A DNA stretch of 64,000 nt from Egibacteraceae bacterium. Its GTDB lineage: Bacteria; Actinomycetota; Nitriliruptoria; Euzebyales; Egibacteraceae. The stretch spans positions 62,001-126,000 of the forward strand of contig JAUJNX010000004.1 of the NCBI GenBank assembly GCA_030447925.1, given 5' to 3'. The position numbers and the translations under genes are program-made. This document shows positions 26,135 through 35,333 of this stretch, one piece after another. The notes under the pieces are model-generated. The model did not search any database and had not been told where the DNA came from. It saw only the letters and a list, made by a program, of their open reading frames with translations. Position 1 is the stretch's first letter; every line of letters starts with the position of its first letter.

Positions 26135-27498
26135 CCCGGGTCCTGTACGCGCCGCGCAACATCGCGGGGCAGGCGACGGAGTACGCCGCGGCCGTGCGCC
26201 CGCTGGGGTTCGCCGCGGAGGTCTGGAGCTACGGGGACCCGGCCTTCGACTTCGGCGCCGACCGCGTCCTGGACCGCGAGCGCCTGCTCACCGACCCGCG
26301 CCACCGCTGGGACGTCGTCGACGAGGCCGTGCGCCGCTTCGACGTCTTCCACTTCCAGTACGGGCGCTCCCTGCTGGACGCCCAGGCGCCCGGGCTCCCC
26401 GACCTGTGGGACCTGCCGCTGCTGAGGTCGCTGGGCAAGCGCGTGATCATGCACTTCCGCGGGTCCGACGTGCGCCTGCGGTCGGTGCACCTGGCCCGCG
26501 AGCCGCACTCCTACTTCCGCCTCGCCGACGTCCCCTGCGACGAGCCGCGCATCGTCGCGCGCATCGCGATCTGCCGCCGCTACTGCGACCGCACGTTCGT
26601 CTCCACCCCCGGGCTGCTGGACTACGTGCCCGACGCCACCTGGGTGCCCCACGTCGTGGACGTCCCCGCCCTCGCGACCGCCCGCGGGCCCGAGCCGCAG
26701 GTCCCGGTCGTGGTCCACGTCCCGTCCAGCCGCGCGACCAAGGGCTCCGACGTCGTCGACCCCGCCCTGCGCTCGCTGGAGGCCGAGGGCGCCATCCGCT
26801 ACCGCGCCCTGTCGGGGCTGTCGCGGGCGGGGCTGCTGGCCGCGCTGCGGTCCGCCGACGTGGTGGTCGACAGCCTGACCATCGGCGACCACGGGCTCAT
26901 CGCCGTCGAGGCGATGGCCGTGGGCGCTGTGGCCGTCGCCCACGTCCACCCGCGCAACCGCGACCGCAACCCCGGCGTCCCGGTCGTCGAGGCCACCGTC
27001 GAGGACCTCGCCGAGGTGGTGCGCGGCCTGGCCGCCGACCCGGCGCGGCGGGCGGCGCTGCGCGAGCGGGGCCGCGCCTGGGTCGCGGCCCGCCACGACC
27101 GGCCCGTCGTCGGCGCGCTGCTGGCCGAGGCCTACCGGGCACCGCCGACCCGGCCGGCGCTGGGGCCGATCGACTGGCCCCGGTCCGACGGGCAGCGGCG
27201 CGTCGCGGAGCTGGAGGCCGAGGTCGAGCGGCTGCGCCGCGACGTCGACCCCCTGACCGCCGGGGTCGGCCTGCTCACCCGCAGCGCCCCGCGCTTCGCC
27301 GTCGAGCGGCTGCTCGCCAGGATCGCGCAGCTGGAGGCGGCCCTGGCCGCCTCCGAGCCCGCCTCGCCCCTGCTGCGCCGCGGCGGCCGGGCGCTGGCCG
27401 CGCCCGCCCGCGGGGTCCGCGAGGTCCTCCGCGAGCACCCCGCCCTGCACCGCCTCGCGCGCTCCGCGGCGCGCCGCGTCCCCGGCCTGCGCGCGTGA
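26131..27498 (+). CDS. Glycosyltransferase-like protein (PRN-AGQ family)
   Basis: A 455-residue protein starting RVLYAPRNIAGQATEYAAAV, with VFHFQYGRSLLD, VIMHFRGSDVRLRSVHLARE, STPGLLDYVPDATWVPHVVD, VVVHVPSSRATKGSDVVDP and ADVVVDSLTIGDHGLIAVEA. These look like a GT-B enzyme (GT1/GT4-like) with a phosphate-loop equivalent in SSRATKG. The C-terminal 100 residues add a coiled coil (VAELEAEVERLRRD) and a basic helix. The same motifs recur in the second half of the protein encoded at 28849-31489, so the window holds two members of one family that I cannot name. Coupled by GTGA overlaps on both sides. Confidence 0.7.
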   Translation: MTRVLYAPRNIAGQATEYAAAVRPLGFAAEVWSYGDPAFDFGADRVLDRERLLTDPRHRWDVVDEAVRRFDVFHFQYGRSLLDAQAPGLPDLWDLPLLRSLGKRVIMHFRGSDVRLRSVHLAREPHSYFRLADVPCDEPRIVARIAICRRYCDRTFVSTPGLLDYVPDATWVPHVVDVPALATARGPEPQVPVVVHVPSSRATKGSDVVDPALRSLEAEGAIRYRALSGLSRAGLLAALRSADVVVDSLTIGDHGLIAVEAMAVGAVAVAHVHPRNRDRNPGVPVVEATVEDLAEVVRGLAADPARRAALRERGRAWVAARHDRPVVGALLAEAYRAPPTRPALGPIDWPRSDGQRRVAELEAEVERLRRDVDPLTAGVGLLTRSAPRFAVERLLARIAQLEAALAASEPASPLLRRGGRALAAPARGVREVLREHPALHRLARSAARRVPGLRA

Positions 27499-28852
27499 GC
27501 AGGGTCCTCATGCTCGTGCTCAACCCCATGACGGCGGACAGCCGCGTGGACAAGGAGGCGAGCGCGCTGGGCGCCGCGGGCCACGACGTCACCGTCGTCG
27601 CCACCGCGGCGGCGGGGCTGCCGGGCGTCGAGCAGCGCGGGGGCTACCGCGTGCTGCGCCTGCCCTACCGCCGGACGGTCAAGGACCGCGTGGTCGGCCG
27701 GTCGCGGGCACTGGCGGCGGAGGCGGCGGCGCGGCGATCGCTGCTGGGCGCCGCCCGGGCGCACGGGGCGTCCGGCCCCGCCTGGGACGCCGCGCACGCC
27801 CGCCATGCCGCGGGGGCGCTGGGGCTGCGCGCCGCCGGCGCCGCGGTCCGCCTCGGCGGCGGCGCGGTGCTGAAGACCGCGCGGACCGGCCTGCTCCCCG
27901 TCGAGTACTGGCACGGGACCGCGTCGGCGCTCCCCCGGCGGGTCGCGCGGCCCGACGTGGTCCACGCCCACGACCTCGGCACCCTCGCCGCCGCGGTGCG
28001 CCTGGCGCGGCGCTGGCACCGCCGCCACCCCGGCCGGCCCCGCCCGCGGGTGGTCTACGACAGCCACGAGCTGTACGTCGAGCAGCAGACCAGCTGGACG
28101 CGCCGGGAACGCCTGGCCTGGCGGGCGCACGAGGCCCGCTGGATCGGCGCCGCCGACCTGGTGGTCACCGTCTCCGACGGCATCGCCGACGAGCTGGCCC
28201 GCCGCTACCGCCTGCGCGCCCGCCCGCTGGTGCTGTTCAACTCCCCCGACGTGGAGCGCGCGGGCGCCGCGCCGCGCGCGCTGCGCGACGACGTCGGCGC
28301 GGACGGGACCCCGCTGGTCGCCTACGCGGGGACGGTCAAGGCGGGCCGCGGAGTCGGGCTGGTGGTCGACGCCATGGCCCACTCCCCCGCGTGGCACCTC
28401 GCCCTGGTCGGCCCGGGGTCGTCGACCGGTGACGTCCTGGACCGGGCGCCGCCGCGGGCGTCGCCGGCCGGGTCCACGTCCTGCCCGCCGTGCCCGCCGC
28501 GCAGCTGCCCGGCTACCTGCGCAGCGCCGACCTCGGCGTGCACCTGCTGGAGCCCACCTGCCGCAACCACGAGCTGGCGCTGCCGAACAAGCTGTTCGAC
28601 TACGTCGCCGCCGGCCTGCCGGTCGTGGTCAGCCGCCTGCCGGAGATGGCGGGCTTCGTCGAGCGCCACCGCCTCGGCCTGGTCGCCGCCAGCCTGGACG
28701 CGCCCGCCGTGGGCGCGACCATCGACGCCGCCCTGCGCCGCCGCGCCGAGCTGGCCCCCGGCCCGGCCGTGACCCGCACCGTCGCCGCCCACTACGGCTG
28801 GCCCAGCCAGCGCGCCCGCCTGCTGGCCGCCTACGAGGACCTCCTGCGATGA
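27495..28852 (+). pseudogene. GT4-family glycosyltransferase, frameshifted
   Basis: The N-lobe frame starts at GTG 27495 (overlapping the previous stop): VLMLVLNPMTADSRVDKEAS, PDVVHAHDLGTLAAAV, VVYDSHELYVEQQTSW, DLVVTVSDGIADELA, PLVAYAGTVKAGRGVGLVVD. It runs to LVGPGSSTGDVLDR near base 28445. The C-lobe continues in another frame: AAAGVAGRVHVLPAVPAAQL, GYLRSADLGVHLLEPTCRNH, ELALPNKLFDYVAAGLPVVV, ending at 28852. One base appears to be missing in CCGGGCGCC at 28443-28450; restoring it gives a 452-residue GT4. Motifs are well kept on both sides, so this is recent decay or a consensus error. Confidence 0.8.
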
Positions 28853-31489
28853 CCGCAAACCCGCCCCACGTCGTGATGCTCGTCGCCAACGACGTGACCG
28901 TCGACACGCGCGTGAAGAAGATGGCGGTGAGCCTCGCCGAGGGCGGCTACCGGGTGACCGTGCTGGGGCTGTCTTCGACCGGCAAGCGCGTGGAGAGCTG
29001 GCTGGGCGAGGCCTGGATCGTGCGCCTCCCCGTCCTGTTCGCGCTGCGCGACCACGCCCGGCGGCGGTCCCGGGCTCCCCGGCGTCCGGCTGCCCCGCGT
29101 CGCGTACGCGACCAAGGCCGACCTGATCGTCGCCAAGCGCCGACGCAAGGTCGCGGAGCGGGAGGTCGCGGCGGCGAAGGGCCGCGCCCAGCGCCGGATC
29201 GCGGAGCTCGCGCCGGCCGCGGACCGCAGCGCCCGCGCCCGCGCGCTGCGCCTCGGGGTGCGGCTGGGCGTCGAGGTGCGCCGGGCGGCGCTGCGGCCCC
29301 GCCGCCTGGTGGTTCAGGTGCGCGAGCGCCGCTACCGGCAGGGTCTGGAGGTGCCGGTGACGCGTCCCCCCGCCCGGGCGTCGCGGCTGCGGGCCGGCTG
29401 GCGGCGGGTGCTGCCCTTCCTCGAGGACTACGAGCTGGCGTTCGGGCCGGAGATCGATGCCCTGGAGCCCGACGTCCTCCACGCCCACGATGTCCACCTG
29501 ATCGGGGTGGCGGAGCGTGCCGCGGCCCGCGCCCGCACGCGCGGCCGCGCGGTGCCGTGGATCTACGACGCGCACGAGTACGTGCCGGGCGTGGCCCACC
29601 ACCGCCCCCGCGAGCTGCGCGCCTACACCGACCTGGAGCGCGAGTACATCCGGCGGGCCGACCGGGTGATCACGGTGTCGGAGCCGCTGGCGGCGGTGCT
29701 GCAGCGCTCGCACCGGCTGGCCCGCCGCCCCGACGTGGTGATGAACATCACCACGGTCGCCGAGCCCGCCGAGGGGCCTGCGCCGTCGGTGCGCCGCGCG
29801 GCCGGACTCCCCGACGGCGTGCCGGTGATCGTCTACAGCGGCGGGGTCAACCACAGCCGCGGCGTGCACACCCTGGTCGAGGCGCTGCCCCTCCTGCCGG
29901 AGGTCCACGCCGCGGTGGTCAGCAACAGCTCGTGGATGCGCCACCTCGAGCGCACCGCCGAGGAGCTGGGCTGCCGCGACCGCCTGCACGTCCTGCCCTA
30001 CGTCCCCAACGACCTGGTGGCGGCGTACCTGTCGTCGGCGACCATCGGCATCAGCCCGATCCTGCACTTCGGCAACTACGAGGTGGCGCTGCCGAACAAG
30101 TACTTCGAGTACCTGCACGCGCGCCTGCCGATCCTCACCAGCGACGTGCGCGCGATGGCCGCGCTGACCCGCGAGCTGGGCGTCGGGGAGGTCTTCCGCG
30201 CCGGGGACCCCCAGGACCTCGCCGCGGCGGCGCGCCGGATCCTCGCCGACATCGATCGCTACACCGCGCCGCTGCGGGACCCGTCCCCGGTGCTCGAGCG
30301 CTACCGCTGGGAGCACGAGGAGCAGCGGCTGCTCGCGGTGTACGCCGACCTGCTGGGGCCGCGCCCGGCGGCCGCGGCCGCCGAGGGGGCACCGCCGGGG
30401 CCGCGCCGGCCGCGGACCGCGATGTCCGCCGAGCAGTCGACGCGGCGCGCAGGGCCGGCGGTGGTGATCGGCCCGCGCAACACCGCGGGGCAGGCCTGGG
30501 CCTGGGCGCGCGCGCTGGAGCGCGAGGGCGCCGTCGCGTCCGCGCGGTCGCTGGCCGTCGAGCGGGGGTCGGCGCTCGCCTTTCCCGCCGACGAGGACGT
30601 GCCGGTGCAGAGCTGGAAGGACCTGGAGTGGCAGCTGGCCCACCTGCGCCGGGTGCTGGGCAGCGCGACCCACGTCCTGCTGGAGTCGGGCTCCGGCCTG
30701 TTCGGCCTGCTCAACGGCGGGTCGTTCGCGGGCGACCTGCCCGTCCTGCGCGCCCACGGGATCGCCGTCGCCCTGGTCTTCCACGGCTCCGAGGTCCGCA
30801 GCCCCCGCCTGCACCGCGCGCTCGAGCCGTGGTCCCCCTTCCCCGAGGACCTGCTGCCGTCCCGGCTGCCGGGTGAGCAGGACGTGGAGCGGCTCCTGGA
30901 GCAGGTCGCGGCGTTCGACGGGCCGCGCTTCGTGACCACCCTGGACCTGGCCGACCACGTGCCTGGCGCGACCTGGCTGCCGGTCACCGTCGCCACGCCC
31001 GAGCACCCCGCCGGCGGCGTGCTGGAGCGCCCGGTGCCGGTCGTCGTGCACGCCGGCACCAGCGACCTGCTGAAGGGGTCGGCGCACGCCGACGCGGTCG
31101 GGGAGGAGCTGGCGGCGCGGGGGGTCATCGCGTACCGGCGGTTGCGGGACGTCGCGCCGGGCGACATGCCCGCGGCGCTGGCGGACGCCGACGTCGTGCT
31201 GGACCAGTTCGCCCTGGGCGACTACGGGGTGCTGGCCTGCCAGGCGATGGCGGCGGGCCGTGTGGTGATCGGCCACGTCGCCGACCGGGTGCGCAAGCGC
31301 CTGCCCGCGGAGCTGCCCATCGTCCAGGCCACGCCCGCCGACCTGCGCGAGGTCCTGCTCGACGTCGTGCAGGAGCGCGACCGGGCGCGCGCGGTCGCCG
31401 CCCAGGGCGCCGAGTACGCCCGCACCTTCCACGACGGCCGCCACGCGGTCGAGCAGCTCCGCCCGTTCCTCACCGAGGAGGCGTCGTGA
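28849..31489 (+). pseudogene. GT4 fused to PRN-AGQ glycosyltransferase, frameshifted
   Basis: ATG 28849 overlaps the previous stop as ATGA. The first frame gives HVVMLVANDVTVDTRVKKMA and VESWLGEAWIVRLPVLFALR; at a CCCC run (29077-29080) one extra base moves the meaning to the frame GVRLPRVAYATKADLIVAKR that continues without stop to 31489. Restored length is 879 residues. Residues 1 to about 515 are GT4: VLHAHDVHLIGVAERAAAR, WIYDAHEYVPGVAHH, ADRVITVSEPLAAVL, VIVYSGGVNHSRGVHTLVEA, NYEVALPNKYFEYLHARLPI. From about 525 a second unit begins (VVIGPRNTAGQAWAWARALE, LVFHGSEVRSPRLHRA, VVVHAGTSDLLKGSAH, LDQFALGDYGVLACQAMAAG), homologous to the gene at 26131. An internal ATG at 30422 could start the second unit alone. 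Confidence 0.78.
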
Positions 31490-32328
31490 GCACCGCGGTC
31501 GAGCCGCTGCAGGTCTTCGAGCCGCACACGCGGCAGGTGCCCCCGCTGGGCCCCTACCTGCGCGAGCTGTGGCGGCGGCGCCGGTTCGCCGTGCACCTGG
31601 CCCGCATGAACCTCAAGGCCGCCAGCTACGACACCGCCTTCGGGCAGCTGTGGCAGGTGCTGAACCCGCTGCTGCTGGCCGGGGTGTACTACGTGCTGTT
31701 CGGCATCATCCTGGGCGGCGACCGCGGCGGCCCCGACTACCTGTCGGTGCTCCTGGCCGGGCTGTTCGCGTTCACCTTCACGCGCAACGCCCTCGGCCTG
31801 GGGGCGACCTCGATCGTCAGCGGCGGGCGGCTGATCCTCAACACCGCCTTCCCCCGGGCGCTGCTGCCGCTGTCGGCGGTCGCGTCGGCGCTGCTGCTCT
31901 ACGTGCCGATGCTGGGCGTCTACGGCGTCTTCCACCTGATCGGCGGGCAGCCCGTCGGCTGGCAGCTGCTGTGGGTGCCGCTGCTCGTCGCGATCCACAC
32001 CGTGTTCAACCTCGGCCTGGCGCTGGTGTTCGCGGCCCTGACCGTGTACTTCCGCGACACCTCCAGCTTCCTGCCCTACCTGCTGCGCATCTGGCTGTAC
32101 CTGTCCCCCGTGCTGTGGGCGGTCGACGACACCCCCGAGCGCATCCGGCCGCTGCTGGCGATCAACCCGCTGTTCCCGCTGTTCGGCGCCTGGCACGAGG
32201 TCCTGCTCGACGGCAGGTCGCCGTCGCCGGGCCTGCTGGGCTACGCCGCGCTGTGGGCGGTCGGGCTCCTGCTCGGGGGCGGCTGGTTCTTCCTCACCAG
32301 GGAGCGTGAGTTCGCTGTCCGCATCTGA
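31486..32328 (+). CDS. ABC-2 polysaccharide exporter permease
   Basis: A 280-residue membrane protein with six segments, of the TagG/RfbA/Wzm type: a cytoplasmic amphipathic start (GPYLRELWRRRRFAVHLARM), the conserved YDTAFGQLWQVLNPLLLAGV, FAFTFTRNALGLGATSIVSG, and a late VYFRDTSSFLPYLLRIWLYL SPVLW stretch followed by NPLFPLFGAWHEVLLDG. It moves a finished polyprenyl-linked glycan or an intermediate across the membrane with the ATPase encoded next. GTG 31486 overlaps the previous stop; the end overlaps the ATPase gene by 23 bp. Confidence 0.92.
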   Translation: MSTAVEPLQVFEPHTRQVPPLGPYLRELWRRRRFAVHLARMNLKAASYDTAFGQLWQVLNPLLLAGVYYVLFGIILGGDRGGPDYLSVLLAGLFAFTFTRNALGLGATSIVSGGRLILNTAFPRALLPLSAVASALLLYVPMLGVYGVFHLIGGQPVGWQLLWVPLLVAIHTVFNLGLALVFAALTVYFRDTSSFLPYLLRIWLYLSPVLWAVDDTPERIRPLLAINPLFPLFGAWHEVLLDGRSPSPGLLGYAALWAVGLLLGGGWFFLTREREFAVRI

Positions 32329-33091
32329 CCCCGCCGTGCGCGTGACCGACCTGTCCGTCCGCTACCGGACCACCGCGGAGAAGGTGCCGACGCTGAAGAG
32401 CGCCCTGGTGCGGCTCGGGCGCCGGGAGCGGGCGGTCCGGGTCGTCGAGGCGCTGAAGGGCGTGTCGTTCGAGGTCCCCCAGGGCGCCGTCCTCGGCGTC
32501 ATCGGCGCGAACGGCGCCGGCAAGTCGACCCTGCTGCGCACGATCGCGGGCATCCTGCCGCCCGACACCGGCCGGGTCGAGGTCCGCGGCAAGGTGACGA
32601 CGCTGCTGGCGCTGGGCGTCGGCTTCAACGGCAACCTCAGCGGGCGCGAGAACGTGGTGCTCGGCGGCATGGCCGCGGGGCTGGACCGCGCCGACATCGA
32701 GGCGCGCTACGACGAGATCACCGCGTTCGCCGACCTCGGCGACTTTCTCGACCTGCCGATGAAGACCTACTCCTCGGGCATGTACGGGCGCCTGGCGTTC
32801 GCCGTCGCGGTCCACCTGGACCCGGGCATCCTGCTCATCGACGAGGCCCTGTCCACCGGCGACGCGGCGTTCCGCAAGAAGTCCGAGGCCAAGATGCGCG
32901 AGCTGTGCGCGGAGGCCCGCACGATCCTGCTGGTCAGCCACGGGCTGGCGACGGTGCGCCAGCTCGCGACCGACTGCCTGTGGCTGCACCGCGGCACCGT
33001 GATGGGCCACGGCGACCCCACGTCGACCATCCGCGACTACACCCGGTTCGTCGACGTCGGCGAGGACGCGGTGGCCCTGGACTCCGTCTGA
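32306..33091 (+). CDS. Polysaccharide ABC exporter ATPase
   Basis: A 261-residue ATPase of the TagH/RfbE/Wzt type: Walker A GANGAGKST (about 74-82), the LALGVGFNGNLSGRENV segment typical of this family, signature YSSGMYGRLAFAVAV, Walker B ILLIDEALSTGD, and switch histidine in LLVSHGLATV. It has no C-terminal carbohydrate-binding extension, so termination of the chain would not be recognised by the ATPase itself. The GTG start lies inside the permease gene. The 3' end overlaps the convergent epimerase gene by 55 bp. Confidence 0.93.
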   Translation: MSSLSASDPAVRVTDLSVRYRTTAEKVPTLKSALVRLGRRERAVRVVEALKGVSFEVPQGAVLGVIGANGAGKSTLLRTIAGILPPDTGRVEVRGKVTTLLALGVGFNGNLSGRENVVLGGMAAGLDRADIEARYDEITAFADLGDFLDLPMKTYSSGMYGRLAFAVAVHLDPGILLIDEALSTGDAAFRKKSEAKMRELCAEARTILLVSHGLATVRQLATDCLWLHRGTVMGHGDPTSTIRDYTRFVDVGEDAVALDSV

Positions 33092-34143
33092 CCGGCCGCG
33101 AGCGCCGCCACGACCGCCTCGGCGGCGCGGCCGTCGCCGTAGGGGGCCGCGGGAGTGGGGGCGGGGGGAGGGCGGGTGACCGCGCCGGCCAGCCCCGGCG
33201 GGTCGGCCAGGACGTTCCACCCGCCGGCCAGGGTCTCGGGCCACTCGGTCTCCGACCGCAGGGTGGTGCAGGGGACGTGCAGCAGGAACGCCTCCTTCTG
33301 CAGGCCCCCGCTGTCGGTCACCAGGCCGCGTGCGCCGGCCAGGAGCTGGACGGTCGCGCGGTAGGGCTGGGGGGGCAGGGCGCGGACGGCGCCGCGGGCG
33401 AGGTCGATCCCGGCCTCCGCCGCCCGCGCGGCCAGGCGCGGGTGGACGAGCAGGAGCACCGGTGACGCGAGCCCGGCCAGCGCGTCGGCGACGGCCCGCA
33501 GGCGGACAGGGTCGTCGGTGTTCTCCGCGCGGTGCAGCGTGGCGACCAGGTACGCGCCCGGCTCGGGCACCCCGGCGGGCAGCGCGACGGGCTCGCGGGC
33601 GACCTCGTCGCGGACGCGCAGGAGCACGTCGGCCATCACGTCGCCCACCAGCCGGGTGCGGTCGGCGAGCCCCTCGCGGGCGAGGTTGGCCACCGCCAGG
33701 GCGGTCGGCGCGAGCAGCAGGTCGGCGGCGTGGTCGGTGAGGACCCGATTGTGCTCCTCGGGCATCCGCCGGTTGCGCGAGCGCAGCCCCGCCTCGAGGT
33801 GGGCCAGCGGCAGGTGGCGCTTCACCGCCGCGAGCGCGCCGGCGAGCGTGGAGTTGGTGTCGCCGTAGAGCAGCACCCAGTCGGGCGCCTCGGCGACGAG
33901 CACGTCCTCCAGCGCGGCGAGCATCGCGGCGGTCTGGCGCCCGTGGGTGCCGGAGCCGATGCCGAGGGAGACCGCGGGGGCGGGGATCCCCAGCTCGGTG
34001 AAGAACACGTCGGACAGCCGCGGGTCGTAGTGCTGGCCGGTGTGGACGACGGTGTGGTCGTGGCCGGCCGCGGTGAGCGCGGCCGCGACGGGTGCCAGCT
34101 TGACGAACTGGGGCCGGGCCCCGACCACGCTGACGACCCTCAC
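33037..34143 (-). CDS. wbpI: Non-hydrolysing UDP-sugar 2-epimerase, WbpI-like
   Basis: A 368-residue GT-B-fold epimerase: VVGARPQFVKLAPVAAAL, HTGQHYDPRLSDVFFTELGI, LGIGSGTHGRQTAAMLAALE, LLYGDTNSTLAGALAAVK, HLEAGLRSRNRRMPEEHNRV, TLHRAEN and TDSGGLQKEAFLLHVPC. The SDVFFxELGIP and LGIGSGTHG stretches are more like WbpI (UDP-2,3-diacetamido-GlcA 2-epimerase) than like WecB. That matches the WbpE-, WbpB- and WbpA-like genes on the other side of the next gene. GTG 34143 has GGGGAGG just upstream. Divergent from the gene at 34179 with a 35-bp gap. Confidence 0.82.
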   Translation of the reverse strand: MRVVSVVGARPQFVKLAPVAAALTAAGHDHTVVHTGQHYDPRLSDVFFTELGIPAPAVSLGIGSGTHGRQTAAMLAALEDVLVAEAPDWVLLYGDTNSTLAGALAAVKRHLPLAHLEAGLRSRNRRMPEEHNRVLTDHAADLLLAPTALAVANLAREGLADRTRLVGDVMADVLLRVRDEVAREPVALPAGVPEPGAYLVATLHRAENTDDPVRLRAVADALAGLASPVLLLVHPRLAARAAEAGIDLARGAVRALPPQPYRATVQLLAGARGLVTDSGGLQKEAFLLHVPCTTLRSETEWPETLAGGWNVLADPPGLAGAVTRPPPAPTPAAPYGDGRAAEAVVAALAAGQTESRATASSPTSTNRV

Positions 34144-34178
34144 GCGCCTCCCCTCGCTGGTACCGCATACTACTCGTA

Positions 34179-35278
34179 GTGTCACATAAGGGGTTCGATG
34201 TGGTCGTGGCGTCCACCGGCCACGATGTCGCCGACGCGCGCCTGCACCGGATCTGCGGGGCGCTGGTGGACGCCGGGCTGCGCGTGGGCCTGGAGGGGCT
34301 CGGCGACCCGGCGGGCGGCCCCGCGGGGGTGGCGGTCCGGGCCCGGCCGCGGCCGGGGCGGCTGGGCCGCCTCGCGCGGGCGCTCGCGCTGCCCCGCGCC
34401 GTCACCGCCCCCGTCCTGGTCGTCGTCGACCCGGAGCTGGCCGCCCCCGGGCTGGCCTGGCGCCGGGGCGGCGCGGGCCGCCGGCTGGTCGTCGACGTCC
34501 ACGAGGATTACGGGGCCCTGCTCGCCGACCGCGCCTGGAGCACCGGGGCGCGCCGGCGGGCGGCCGCCGCGCTGGTGGCCGGCTCGGTCCGGGCCGCGGC
34601 CGCGCGCCGACCTCACCGTCGTCGCCGACGACCACGTCCCGCCGCTGACCGCCCGCGCGCGGACGGGTGGTCCGCAACCTGCCCCGCCCCGGCGACCTGC
34701 CCGCGCCGGGCGAGCCGGACCCCGAGCCCCGCGCGCTGTACGTCGGTGACGTGCGCCCCAGCCGCGGGCTGGCCGCGATGGTGGACGCCGTCCTGGCCGC
34801 GCCGCCCTGGCGGCTGGACATCGTCGGGCCGGTCGCCGACGCGGACGCGGACGAGGTGCGCGGGCGCGCCGGGGAGCGCGTGCGCCTGCACGGCCGCCTG
34901 CCCTCGCGCCGCGCGTGGGCGCTGGCCCGCGGGGCGTGGGCCGGGCTGGCGCTGCTCGACGACACCCCGGCCTTCCGGGCCGCGGTGCCCACCAAGTGCT
35001 ACGAGTACCTCGGCAGCGGCCTGGCGGTCCTGGCCACGCCCCTCCCCCGCGTCGCGGACCTGCTCGCGCGCTCCGGCGCGGGCGCGGTCGCCGCGGGAGC
35101 GGAGGAGGCGGGCGCGGTCCTGCGCCGCTGGGCCGCCGACCCCGCCGCCCTCGCCGCCCACCGCGCGGCAGCCCGCCGGTGGGCCGAGCGGGAGCTGACC
35201 GGCCGGGACCCCTTCGCCGACCTGGCCACCGCCGTCCGCGCGCTCCTTCCCCCGGAGATCGTCCGGAATTCGACATAA
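34179..35278 (+). pseudogene. GT4-like glycosyltransferase, two frameshifts
   Basis: Three frames carry one protein. From GTG 34179: FDVVVASTGHDVADARLHRI, RRLVVDVHEDYGALLADRAW, then to about 34603. A middle piece in the next frame reads ADLTVVADDHVPPLTARART to about 34664. The last frame reads VVRNLPRPGDLPAPGE, ALYVGDVRPSRGLAAMVDAV, FRAAVPTKCYEYLGSGLAVL and ends at 35278. Each shift is explained by one extra base (in GCCGCGCGCC near 34603 and in the GGG of ACGGGTGG near 34665); removing both yields 365 residues. CATACT lies 7 nt before the GTG, suggesting a leaderless start. Function: a small GT4-type transferase of the local glycan. Confidence 0.75.
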
Positions 35279-35299
35279 CGGTCTCCTTCTCACTACGAT
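35270..35299 (+). promoter_or_regulatory. Promoter of the WbpE-WbpB-WbpA-like operon
   Basis: TCGACA (35270-35275), an 18-bp spacer and TACGAT (35294-35299) make a good vegetative-type promoter in an unusually AT-rich stretch. The start point would be near 35306, leaving a leader of about 28 nt with GGGGAG at 35318-35323. Confidence 0.6.
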
Positions 35300-35333
35300 A
35301 AGTAGCGGAGCCAATCCGGGGAGTAGATTGCAC

